Source of the DNA: Thalassotalea sp. 42_200_T64
Lineage (GTDB): Bacteria; Pseudomonadota; Gammaproteobacteria; Enterobacterales; Alteromonadaceae
Length of the DNA stretch: 46,269 bases
NCBI GenBank assembly: GCA_002162925.1
Contig: MABC01000059.1
Coordinates: forward strand, 1 to 46,269
Direction: 5' to 3'
Shown: positions 7,408 to 15,209 of the stretch, one piece after another
How positions within the stretch are numbered: the first letter of the stretch is position 1
How the letters are laid out: each line of letters opens with the position of its first letter
Made by a program: the position numbers and the translations under genes
Notes under the pieces: generated by a model
Told to the model about the DNA's origin: nothing
Seen by the model: only the letters and a program-made list of their open reading frames with translations
The model's database searches: none

Positions 7408-8724
7408 ATGGTTAAAAATTATACAGATTTATTAAAGTGTGACCAAGAGTGTCTTTGGCACCCATACACTTCAATGACCACCCCGCTACCATCATATCTT
7501 GTCGAAGATGCCGATGGCGTGTACCTGCATTTGGCCACGGGCGAAAAAATCATTGATGGCATGTCATCCTGGTGGTCTGTGGTGCATGGTTATAATAATG
7601 CATTTATCAATGATGCGATGAAAGCGCAAATTGATAAATTTTCGCATGTGATGTTTGGAGGCTTAACCCACGAACCAGCCGTGAAATTAGCAAATACCTT
7701 GATAGACATTACCCCTGTGGGTTTAGATAAAGTATTTCTGGCCGATAGTGGCTCGGTTGCGGTGGAAGTTTCGATAAAAATGGCGCTCCAATATCAACAC
7801 AGCTTGGGCAAAGCCGATAAAAACAAACTGTTAACGATTAAAAATGGTTATCACGGCGATACGTTTGCGGCAATGTCAGTTTGCGATCCGGTCAATGGCA
7901 TGCACAGTTTGTTTAGTGGTTTTATTAGTGAAAACTACTTTGCCGACGCCCCAAGTATTGGTTTTGATGATGACTGGGTAGACAGTGCGGCGAATAGTGC
8001 GATTAAAAGCTTAAAGCAGCAATTCAAAGATAATCATCAACACATTGCGGCGTTGATCTTAGAGCCCATCGTTCAGGGTGCTGGCGGTATGCGTTTTTAC
8101 CACCCTCAATATTTACGCGCCTGCAGGGCCTTATGTGATCAATATGAGATATTACTAATTGCTGACGAAATTGCGACAGGGTTTGGTCGTAGTGGTAAAT
8201 TATTTGCCTGTGAGCACGCCAATATTAGCCCCGACATTCTCTGTTTAGGCAAAGCACTCACTGGTGGATACTTGTCTTTAGCGGCAACGCTTTGCACCAC
8301 CAAGGTGGCCACCACGATAAGTAAAGGAGAAGCCGGTGTATTTATGCATGGCCCAACATTTATGGGAAATCCCCTTGCCTGTGCCACCGCGAATGCAAGC
8401 CTTGAATTGCTGTTCAAAAATGACTGGCAAGCTCAGGTTCGTGCCATAGAACAACAATTAAAAACCGAACTGCTACCAATAAAACAGCACAAAAACATTG
8501 CCGATGTTCGAGTTCTCGGTGCCATAGCCGTGATCGAAGCTAAGTACAAGGTGAATATGGCAATTATTCAACAGAAATTTGTCGAGATGGGGGTTTGGAT
8601 CAGACCGTTTGGCAAGCTAATTTATATCATGCCACCTTTTGTCATCAGCACAGCAGAGTTAAAAACTCTGACTCAGGCCTTAGCCAACATCGTTGATTGC
8701 GACGAAGTTTTTAATAAAATTTAA
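7408..8724 (+). CDS. bioA: Adenosylmethionine-8-amino-7-oxononanoate aminotransferase
   Basis: 438 residues. A class III PLP aminotransferase that makes 7,8-diaminopelargonate using SAM as amino donor. WHPYTSM near the N-terminus (17-23) and GMSSWWSVVHGY (51-62) are BioA-specific substrate-pocket blocks. ADEIATGFGR carries the PLP aspartate D253, and the Schiff-base lysine is K282 in LGKALTGG. It is transcribed away from bioBFCD, the usual proteobacterial layout, and ends in its own terminator hairpin. Confidence 0.96.
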   Translation: MVKNYTDLLKCDQECLWHPYTSMTTPLPSYLVEDADGVYLHLATGEKIIDGMSSWWSVVHGYNNAFINDAMKAQIDKFSHVMFGGLTHEPAVKLANTLIDITPVGLDKVFLADSGSVAVEVSIKMALQYQHSLGKADKNKLLTIKNGYHGDTFAAMSVCDPVNGMHSLFSGFISENYFADAPSIGFDDDWVDSAANSAIKSLKQQFKDNHQHIAALILEPIVQGAGGMRFYHPQYLRACRALCDQYEILLIADEIATGFGRSGKLFACEHANISPDILCLGKALTGGYLSLAATLCTTKVATTISKGEAGVFMHGPTFMGNPLACATANASLELLFKNDWQAQVRAIEQQLKTELLPIKQHKNIADVRVLGAIAVIEAKYKVNMAIIQQKFVEMGVWIRPFGKLIYIMPPFVISTAELKTLTQALANIVDCDEVFNKI

Positions 8725-8730
8725 AAATAT

Positions 8731-8771
8731 GCCAATAATTACTAGGTTTAAAGTTAATTATTGGCTTTTTT
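8731..8771 (+). terminator. Rho-independent terminator of bioA
   Basis: GCCAATAATTA (8731-8741) pairs perfectly with TAATTATTGGC (8755-8765) and is followed by a run of six T, seven bases after the bioA stop. Confidence 0.85.
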
Positions 8772-8803
8772 ACTGAAAAGCACCTGATCTGGACAAGTAT
8801 TGC

Positions 8804-8831
8804 TTGAGTCTATTTATAGCCTAGGTAAAAT
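8804..8831 (+). promoter_or_regulatory. Candidate sigma-70 promoter of asnS
   Basis: TTGAGT (8804-8809), 16 bases, TAAAAT (8826-8831), about 48 bases before the asnS ATG. This is consensus matching only. Confidence 0.35.
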
Positions 8832-8878
8832 ATCCAGCTTAAAACTATAATTTTCCATATATTCAAACGAGGTCAATA

Positions 8879-10279
8879 ATGTCAGTTGCTTCTATCGCTG
8901 ATGCACTAGCGGGTAAATCACCTGTTGGTGAAACCGTCACAGTACAAGGTTGGATCAGAACTCGCCGTGATTCCAAAGCCGGTATTTCTTTTTTAGCCAT
9001 TCACGATGGTTCGTGTTTCGATCCTATTCAAGCCGTTGTCCCCAGTGATTTGAATAATTACCAAGAACAAGTATTAAAATTAACCACTGGTGCTTCTGTC
9101 TCTGTAACCGGTACCCTGGTTGAATCTATGGGTAAAGGTCAATCTTTTGAAATTCAGGCAACTGTCGTTGAAGTGCTTGGTTTCGTTGAAGACCCAGATA
9201 CCTACCCAATGGCGGCGAAACGTCATTCTATTGAATTTTTACGTGAGCAAGCGCATTTACGTGCTCGTACCAATATTGGTGGTGCGGTAACTCGTGTACG
9301 TAACTGTTTAGCACAAGCGATTCATCGTTTTATGCATGAAAAAGGTTACTTTTGGATCAGCACACCGTTAATTACTGGCTCTGATGCCGAAGGCGCTGGC
9401 GAAATGTTCCGCGTTAGTACCTTAGACATGGAAAATTTACCACGTGATGACAAAGGCAAGGTTGATTACAAAGAAGACTTCTTTGGTAAAGAAACATTTT
9501 TAACGGTTTCTGGTCAATTAAACGTTGAAACCTACGCTTGTGCCCTATCTAAGGTTTACACCTTTGGTCCAACATTCCGTGCCGAGAATTCAAATACTTC
9601 TCGTCATTTAGCCGAGTTTTGGATGGTGGAACCTGAAATTGCTTTCGCTGATTTAGGCGATGCGGCAACATTAGCAGAAGAAATGCTTCGTTACGTATTC
9701 AAAGCCGTTCTGGAAGAGCGAGCGGATGATATGGCCTTCTTCCAACAACGTGTCGATAAAACCGTTATCGATCGTTTGCAATCGGTAGTTGATTCCGAAT
9801 TTGTGCGTATGGACTACACCGACGCCATTGAGATTTTACAAAACTGTGGCAAGAAATTTGAAAATCCGGTGTCTTGGGGCGTAGATTTAAACTCTGAGCA
9901 CGAACGTTATCTTGCCGAAGAGCACGTTGGTGGCCCGGTAGTGTTACAAAACTACCCGAAAGATATCAAAGCGTTCTACATGCGTCTAAACGATGACGGA
10001 AAAACCGTAGCGGCAATGGATATCTTAGCACCTGGTATTGGTGAAATCATTGGTGGTGCACAACGTGAAGAGCGCATCGAAGTACTAGAACAACGTATTG
10101 AAGAAATGGGCTTAGCGAAAGAAGACTACAGCTGGTACCGAGATTTACGTCGTTACGGTACTGTACCGCATGCTGGTTTTGGTTTAGGATTTGAGCGTTT
10201 AGTGGTGTATGCCACCGGTATGCAAAACGTACGTGATGTGATCCCATTCCCTCGTACGCCAAACACGGCTGAATTTTAA
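8879..10279 (+). CDS. asnS: Asparagine--tRNA ligase
   Basis: 466 residues, the bacterial norm. A class IIb synthetase charging tRNA-Asn in the cytoplasm. The N-terminal OB-fold anticodon-binding domain covers about residues 15-105 ([18 protein letters not shown]). The catalytic domain has motif 2 around [18 protein letters not shown] and motif 3 GFGLGFERL near the C-terminus. GAGG precedes the ATG at 8879. It is a single-gene unit with its own terminator. Codon use looks like that of a highly expressed gene. Confidence 0.97.
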   Translation: MSVASIADALAGKSPVGETVTVQGWIRTRRDSKAGISFLAIHDGSCFDPIQAVVPSDLNNYQEQVLKLTTGASVSVTGTLVESMGKGQSFEIQATVVEVLGFVEDPDTYPMAAKRHSIEFLREQAHLRARTNIGGAVTRVRNCLAQAIHRFMHEKGYFWISTPLITGSDAEGAGEMFRVSTLDMENLPRDDKGKVDYKEDFFGKETFLTVSGQLNVETYACALSKVYTFGPTFRAENSNTSRHLAEFWMVEPEIAFADLGDAATLAEEMLRYVFKAVLEERADDMAFFQQRVDKTVIDRLQSVVDSEFVRMDYTDAIEILQNCGKKFENPVSWGVDLNSEHERYLAEEHVGGPVVLQNYPKDIKAFYMRLNDDGKTVAAMDILAPGIGEIIGGAQREERIEVLEQRIEEMGLAKEDYSWYRDLRRYGTVPHAGFGLGFERLVVYATGMQNVRDVIPFPRTPNTAEF

Positions 10280-10297
10280 AAACTCTGTTTTTAAAAT

Positions 10298-10327
10298 AAA
10301 AAAGCTGCATAAATGCAGCTTTTTTTA
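10298..10327 (+). terminator. Rho-independent terminator of asnS
   Basis: AAAGCTGCAT (10301-10310) and ATGCAGCTTT (10313-10322) form a 10-base stem flanked by A and T runs, so it can also serve the convergent minus-strand gene. Confidence 0.9.
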
Positions 10328-10339
10328 TACCCAAGGTGG

Positions 10340-10624
10340 TTAAACACTGCGCCAAATTGAGTATTTATCACTTAACCGTATTAATACGGCCCATAAATAA
10401 GCCGATAACAAAAATGCGTAGCTCATATTTAATAACACCTCGGCTTTTACCGGGTTAGGATAAGTAAAACCAAGGAGCAAGGTAATAATTGCCCCGATCA
10501 TCAATATCCATTCAAACATAATCGCTTGTGACTTTTTATTCATCCAAACCTTATTCGATCCCCAAAAGAGGATGCGTAACCATATTGGGTTTTTCTGCCA
10601 ACTCGCTGAGCTTTTATCTATCAC
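10340..10624 (-). CDS. Small two-helix membrane protein of unknown function
   Basis: 94 residues that I do not recognise. There is a basic, Trp-rich N-terminus (residues 1-33), two hydrophobic helices at about 38-56 and 65-83, and a short polar tail. The start is GTG at 10624, supported by AGGAG six bases upstream; the next ATG would remove a third of the protein. It is convergent with asnS, sharing its bidirectional terminator region. An inverted-repeat element lies about 75 bases upstream. Confidence 0.6.
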   Translation of the reverse strand: MIDKSSASWQKNPIWLRILFWGSNKVWMNKKSQAIMFEWILMIGAIITLLLGFTYPNPVKAEVLLNMSYAFLLSAYLWAVLIRLSDKYSIWRSV

Positions 10625-10698
10625 TACGATCTCCTGTTGTAACTGGGCAACATCAATTTGAAAAACAGTACTATGACAGTAAGTGAAATTTAGCTCTT

Positions 10699-10751
10699 AT
10701 ACCAATTTGGTTAACCATGAAAAATGATCTGATATTTAATCAACTTGGTAT
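10699..10751. repeat. Inverted-repeat element R1 (53 bases)
   Basis: Begins ATACCAATTTGGTTAA and ends TTAATCAACTTGGTAT, so the two ends are imperfect inverted copies. The same ends occur at 11058-11103, 11917-11934 and 21476-21685. It lies eight bases from the stop of the DUF4242 gene and could act as its 3' hairpin. Confidence 0.75.
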
Positions 10752-10758
10752 TTTCCCC

Positions 10759-11031
10759 TCACTCAGACGTGGTCGGATCAATTGTGGTTCTCACTTGTGC
10801 GATGCTATTTGCCGGAAAACCGCCCATTTCAGCATGTTTTCTTACTGTTTCTTCATCTGGCGAAATATACACACAATATATTTTATCGTCTGTTACATAA
10901 CTGTGCAGCCATTGTATTTTAGGGCCAAGTTCGTCTAATACACTGCAAGATATTTGCGATATGCCTTGTAAATCCGCCTCGGTTAGTTGACCGGCAGCAG
11001 GAATTTCTCGTTCGATTACATATTTTGGCAT
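10759..11031 (-). CDS. DUF4242 (SCO4226-like nickel-binding) family protein
   Basis: 90 residues from the ATG at 11031, which follows GAGG at good spacing; an upstream in-frame start at 11064 is poorer. The sequence MPKYVIEREIPAAGQLT, then a helix, IQWLHSYVTDDKIYCVYIS and a C-terminal EETVRKHAEMGGFP, is the pattern of the DUF4242 ferredoxin-like fold; one characterised member binds nickel. Its role in this organism is unknown. It is flanked on both sides by inverted-repeat elements R1 and R2. Confidence 0.75.
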   Translation of the reverse strand: MPKYVIEREIPAAGQLTEADLQGISQISCSVLDELGPKIQWLHSYVTDDKIYCVYISPDEETVRKHAEMGGFPANSIAQVRTTIDPTTSE

Positions 11032-11057
11032 GCTTTTATCCTCTAAAAAGTACGTTG

Positions 11058-11103
11058 ATATCAATTTGATTAAAAATGTGCAGATGTTTAATCAAATTGG
11101 TAT
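11058..11103. repeat. Inverted-repeat element R2 (46 bases)
   Basis: ATATCAATTTGATTAAA and TTTAATCAAATTGGTAT form a 17-base stem with one wobble around a 12-base loop. It is the shortest and most symmetrical member of the family seen here, lying between the DUF4242 and nitroreductase genes, where it may fold in RNA. Confidence 0.8.
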
Positions 11104-11151
11104 ATCACTATACTAGAACTATACTAGAAGTATACTTTATGACGATAAAAA

Positions 11152-11703
11152 TTAATTCCAGTATTCTGTATATTGGTCATGGTTACGACGTGGCTTATTC
11201 GTTAACTCTTTGCTCTTTGTGCCTAGATATAAGAAACCAACAATATCATTGCCAGATTCAATCCCCAGACCGGTTTTTACAATATCACTGTAGGCCAAGT
11301 CGCCGGTACGCCACATAGCACCATAGCCAAGTGCACCAGCAGCCATTTGCATCGCATGCGCGGCACAGCCAGCAGTAATAAGTTGTTCTTGCTTAGGCAC
11401 TTTCGGATGGTGTTGGTAATGTGTTGAGACAACAATGGTCATTGGTGCCCGATAAGCCATCTTTTTAGCTTTTTCCAGTTTCAGTTGATCGTCTGTATTT
11501 GCCTTTATCGCTTGGACATAAATCTTGGTCAATTTCGCCAAGCCCTGGTTTTCAATAATATGAAACTTATACGGGTTTAACCCGGCATGGTCGGGAACAG
11601 CAAGAGCTGCGGTTAATATTACATCAAGATCTGTTGTATTAGGTGCAGGAGCTCTAAGAAAGCCATTAGACTGGCGGTTTAGTAAAAATTCGATTGCAGA
11701 CAT
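11152..11703 (-). CDS. Nitroreductase family protein, YdjA type
   Basis: 183 residues from the ATG at 11703. FMN-dependent NAD(P)H oxidoreductase fold of the short YdjA subgroup: RQSNGFLRAPAP near the start, VPDHAGLNPYKFHII for flavin contacts, KVPKQEQLITAGCAAHAMQMAA in the middle, and GFLYLGT close to the end all match that subgroup. The physiological substrate of YdjA proteins is not known. A longer in-frame start at 11763 adds a hydrophobic stretch not seen in the family; no strong ribosome site marks either start. Confidence 0.85.
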   Translation of the reverse strand: MSAIEFLLNRQSNGFLRAPAPNTTDLDVILTAALAVPDHAGLNPYKFHIIENQGLAKLTKIYVQAIKANTDDQLKLEKAKKMAYRAPMTIVVSTHYQHHPKVPKQEQLITAGCAAHAMQMAAGALGYGAMWRTGDLAYSDIVKTGLGIESGNDIVGFLYLGTKSKELTNKPRRNHDQYTEYWN

Positions 11704-11916
11704 AAAAATTGAAATTAGTAGTAAATGTATAGCGGCTAAATTAGCATGTTTGCTTATCACCACACTAGCAGTTTATTGACCTGCTAGTGAAATAATAATC
11801 GCTTCTGGTTTCTGGCTACGGGCAGAATTGATATTGTTACACTATAGGTATATTCATCAAATACACAGCCTGTGGCCAGTAGCTCGAAGCTTAAAAATCA
11901 CCCTATAAAGGGCCCT

Positions 11917-11934
11917 ACAATACCAAGTTGATTA
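11917..11934. repeat. Inverted-repeat end R3 fused to a gene's stop codon
   Basis: ATACCAAGTTGATTAACT is one end of the R1/R2/R4 element family. Read on the minus strand, the DoxX-like gene's TAA stop is the first part of TTAATCAACTTGGTAT. Immediately beyond it, CCCTATAAAGGG (11901-11912) with a T run on the minus strand is a weak terminator candidate. Confidence 0.6.
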
Positions 11935-12627
11935 ACTCTCTGTAATGCCATTGGATGATCCTGCTTTAGTTAACCAATAATCAACACTGACATAACGGCC
12001 AGCGCCGATAAAAAATAATGCCATCAGCATGATGAAATACGTTGTGGAAAATTCAATGCCATTATTTAACAAGACCACGTTTCCGGTTTCATAAAGCCAG
12101 TCGGTATTGCCATTTTCATCAACTATCTCTCTTATTTTTTCCAAACGCGTGCTCGCAACATCGCTATTGGCTAAACTAGCATCGGCGCTTTCAAACCCCA
12201 ACCAGGAAAATACCTGAGCAGAACTGGTAGCAGAGTTAGTCGGCGTTAATGCATACCAGCCATTGTCTAAATGCACAGAAGTAGCAGCAATAAACATAGT
12301 AAACATCAAAGGTATACTGATTAACCGTGTTGCCAAACCGATGAGCAGCATCCAGCCGCCAAAAAACTCAGTCCAGGCAGCAAGGTTGGCAAGAAGTTCG
12401 GCAAAAGGTAATCCCAAACCCCATTCCGCATTGCCAAACCATTCAACGATATTAGCATCGGCCATAAGTTGCTCAAACAAACCGAGTTCGCTATTACCAA
12501 ATTGCATTTTATTGTAACCCGCGATGATGAAAACCGGCGCTAAAAAAACTCGAAGTAATAAGGCCGGTATGGCATCAAGTTTTAATAATTTGTCCATTGT
12601 ACTGTTATATAAGATGATGAACTTCAT
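11932..12627 (-). CDS. DoxX-like membrane protein (HvfX type)
   Basis: 231 residues. Hydrophobic helices at about 18-36, 70-88, 96-116 and 195-215 and the DoxX pattern LLLRVFLAPVFIIAGYNKM and WTEFFGGWMLLIGLATRL. A polar insert at about 118-190 separates the last helices. Similar proteins are annotated DoxX or HvfX, the latter linked to copper-binding RiPP maturation, but no RiPP precursor, DUF692 or partner gene is present here, so I make no functional claim. The ATG at 12627 has AAGGAA six bases upstream; the internal ATG at 12597 has none. The stop codon lies in repeat end R3. Confidence 0.75.
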   Translation of the reverse strand: MKFIILYNSTMDKLLKLDAIPALLLRVFLAPVFIIAGYNKMQFGNSELGLFEQLMADANIVEWFGNAEWGLGLPFAELLANLAAWTEFFGGWMLLIGLATRLISIPLMFTMFIAATSVHLDNGWYALTPTNSATSSAQVFSWLGFESADASLANSDVASTRLEKIREIVDENGNTDWLYETGNVVLLNNGIEFSTTYFIMLMALFFIGAGRYVSVDYWLTKAGSSNGITES

Positions 12628-12820
12628 AGTGTTCCTTAAAAAACCTAACTGTCTTATTAGAACATTGTAGACGGAATTTCATTTCAAACATTTAAAAAAT
12701 ATCGACTAAAAGAGCGAATTTTCACGGTTCTGTACATTAAATTGTAATAAATTCTTAATAGGGACTACTATGAAAAGCTTTTTTCAGTTTTGCCCTGTAT
12801 ATTAATAACATAAAGTGTAG

Positions 12821-12840
12821 TTTAGTTTAGTTTAGTTTAG
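12821..12840 (+). repeat. TTTAG tandem repeat in the sppA leader
   Basis: Four perfect copies of TTTAG, preceded by TAG and followed by a degenerate fifth unit (TTAAG), just upstream of the sppA ribosome site. Such tracts can change copy number by slippage. Confidence 0.9.
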
Positions 12841-12857
12841 TTAAGACGTGAGGATCT

Positions 12858-14729
12858 ATGTCTGAAAAACCTAGTGTGATTAAAAAGGTATTTAATAAAT
12901 TATGGGTAATTATTAATACTTCAAGAAAGATATTTTTAAATCTGATATTTTTTATCTTCGTATTTTTCTTATTCAGTGCCCTACTTGATGATTCCGGTGA
13001 AGTTAAAATACCAGCGAAAACCGCTTTGGTATTAAACTTATATGGTGACATTGTCGAGCAAAAGAAATCTGTTGATCCGGCTGATGCGATCATGAAAGAA
13101 GCGTTTGGCCAAAAAGAAGAAAATCCGGAAATGCTTATTACCGATATCAAGTTGGTAATAACTGCCGCCAAGACTGATGATAGAATACAATCATTGGTGA
13201 TTTACCCGCAAAACCTGAGACGTGCCGGTTTGCATCACTTACAAGAAATTGGTGATGCGATTATCGACTTTAAAACCTCAGGTAAAGAAGTGGTAGCTTT
13301 TGGTGATTACTTTTCTCAAGATCAATATTACTTAGCTTCTCTGGCTGATAAAGTTTGGATGAACCCTGAAGGTGGTGTGGTGTTAGAAGGTTATGGCCGC
13401 TACAAAACTTATTTCAAGTCGGCGTTAGATAAACTCAACATCACTCAACATGTGTTTAAAGTAGGCACCTATAAGTCGGCGGTGGAGCCTTACATTCGTG
13501 ACAATATGTCAGATGCGGCAAAAGAGGCTAACAAAGAATGGTTAGGCCAGTTATGGACAAGTTATAAAACCGACATTGCCAACAACCGTAATATCGACAT
13601 GGCCAGCTTTGATGAAACGGCCGCGGGCTTGTTAGAGAAATTGCAACAAGCGGATGGCAGCTTTGGCCTATATGCGCTGCAGAGTGGTTTGGTTGATGAG
13701 TTAAGAACTCGCGAACAAATACGTGTTGATATGATTGATAAAGTGGGCAAGGCTAAATCTGGTGATAGTTTTAGTAAAATTTTCTACAAAGATTATTTAA
13801 AGGCCAACAAGTCCCCTTTCAATACTGTTAACCCAATGACAGATAAAGTCGCGATTGTGGTTGCTAAAGGTACCATTTTAAATGGTGATCAAAAACCTGG
13901 CAACATAGGTGGTGATTCCACCGCCGCATTACTGCGTAAAGCACGTTTGGATGATAAAGTAAAAGCGGTAGTGCTACGCGTTGACAGCCCAGGTGGCAGT
14001 GCTTACGCTTCTGAAATCATTCGCCAAGAAGTTGAATTGATCAAAGCTGCGGGCAAGCCTGTTATTGCTTCTATGGCAAATTATGCTGCTTCTGGTGGCT
14101 ACTGGATCTCAGCTTCAGCTAATGAAATCTGGGCATCCCCGAATACCATTACTGGCTCTATAGGTATTTTTGGCATGTTTATGACATTTGAAAAAACATT
14201 AGACAAAGTTGGCGTACATACTGATGGTATCGGTACTACAGAACTCGCGGGCCTTAGCGTAACAAGAGCATTAAACGAAGATGTTGGCCATATTATTCAA
14301 GCAAGTATTAATCGTGGTTATCGTTCATTCCTTACTCTCGTTGCCGACAACAGAGGCATGACTGTTGAGGAAGTTGATAATATTGCTCAAGGTCGTGTTT
14401 GGTCTGGGGCGAAAGCACAAGAGCTCGGGTTAGTCGATAAACTGGGCAATCTTGATGATGCTGTGGCAGCCGCCGCTGATCGTGCCGGGTTAAAAGTGTA
14501 TGACACTTGGCTAGTGGAAAAAGAACTAAGTGCTAAAGATTTGTTCCTAAGGAATTTATTTGAAACTGCAAAAGTATATTTACCCGAGGTTGAATCATCT
14601 ACAACTAGCTTAACCAACCCTAGCCTAAAACAACAAATTGTTGACTTAGTGAATGAGTTTGAGCAAGTGAACCAATTAAATGACCCGAAAGGCGTTTACT
14701 CATTTTGTTTAACCTGTGAAGTTAACTAG
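12858..14729 (+). CDS. sppA: Signal peptide peptidase SppA, 67K type
   Basis: 623 residues, the length of the long E. coli type with two tandem S49 domains. A membrane anchor covers about residues 25-43. The protein cleaves remnant signal peptides in the inner membrane. The catalytic Lys is K206 (GTYKSAVEP, first domain) and the nucleophile is S412 (NYAASGGYW, second domain), the Ser-Lys dyad split over the two halves as in the family. GAGG lies six bases before the ATG. It is a single-gene unit ending in a terminator, with the TTTAG tract in its leader. Confidence 0.95.
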   Translation: MSEKPSVIKKVFNKLWVIINTSRKIFLNLIFFIFVFFLFSALLDDSGEVKIPAKTALVLNLYGDIVEQKKSVDPADAIMKEAFGQKEENPEMLITDIKLVITAAKTDDRIQSLVIYPQNLRRAGLHHLQEIGDAIIDFKTSGKEVVAFGDYFSQDQYYLASLADKVWMNPEGGVVLEGYGRYKTYFKSALDKLNITQHVFKVGTYKSAVEPYIRDNMSDAAKEANKEWLGQLWTSYKTDIANNRNIDMASFDETAAGLLEKLQQADGSFGLYALQSGLVDELRTREQIRVDMIDKVGKAKSGDSFSKIFYKDYLKANKSPFNTVNPMTDKVAIVVAKGTILNGDQKPGNIGGDSTAALLRKARLDDKVKAVVLRVDSPGGSAYASEIIRQEVELIKAAGKPVIASMANYAASGGYWISASANEIWASPNTITGSIGIFGMFMTFEKTLDKVGVHTDGIGTTELAGLSVTRALNEDVGHIIQASINRGYRSFLTLVADNRGMTVEEVDNIAQGRVWSGAKAQELGLVDKLGNLDDAVAAAADRAGLKVYDTWLVEKELSAKDLFLRNLFETAKVYLPEVESSTTSLTNPSLKQQIVDLVNEFEQVNQLNDPKGVYSFCLTCEVN

Positions 14730-14773
14730 AGTCATCAATTAAAAAATAAACTGTTATAAATAATACAGAATTT

Positions 14774-14808
14774 AAAAAACCGTTTCCTTAATAGGAAAGG
14801 GTTTTTTT
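14774..14808 (+). terminator. Rho-independent terminator of sppA
   Basis: AACCgTTTCCT and AGGAAAgGGTT form a stem with one mismatch, followed by seven T. Confidence 0.85.
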
Positions 14809-15162
14809 CATGGATGAACTTATACCGAAAGGACGGGAAAGCCACTAGCTTCAAAAATTGGAACTTGATTTGATATATGAGGACTGTCGCAAGAGAGCGA
14901 GCAAGAGACCGTCACGATATTAGAAAAAACACACCGTCATCCCACCGTGCTTTTGGGTGGGATCTTCTAAATCCCAAAAGAGCCTTTAACAAAGCCACCT
15001 TGAAACTGAAGGAGGTTCCGTGCAACAACATCACGGAATGACGCTGCTTATTTTCTGTTAATGTGCATACTTCAACGGTGTTCTTTTCTGATAATGTGTA
15101 TAGCTCTCAATGGCACTTTTGCAACGCTCGCACCGAAAAATCCAATTCTAATTTATGGCTTT
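14809..15162. repeat. Intergenic block with nested hairpins, no gene
   Basis: No credible coding frame. It contains several short dyads: CATCCCACC with GGTGGGAT around 14938-14972, TCCGTG with CACGGA around 15018-15040, and a GTCATCCC...GGAATGAC frame enclosing both. This layout resembles the REP/ERIC-like intergenic units that end in GGAATGAC. It lies between sppA and the convergent DUF349 gene. Confidence 0.5.
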
Positions 15163-15200
15163 AAAAATATGGCTCTAAAGTGATCCACTTTAGAGCCATA
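15163..15200 (-). terminator. Rho-independent terminator of the DUF349 operon
   Basis: A perfect 15-base stem: TATGGCTCTAAAGTG (15168-15182) and CACTTTAGAGCCATA (15186-15200) with a three-base loop, followed on the minus strand by TTTTTA. Confidence 0.85.
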
Positions 15201-15209
15201 CAATTTACG

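Noticed and set aside
11932-12627. DoxX/HvfX-like gene as part of a copper-binding RiPP system
   Set aside because: No small Cys-rich precursor, DUF692 or DUF2063 gene is adjacent; the neighbours are a nitroreductase and sppA.
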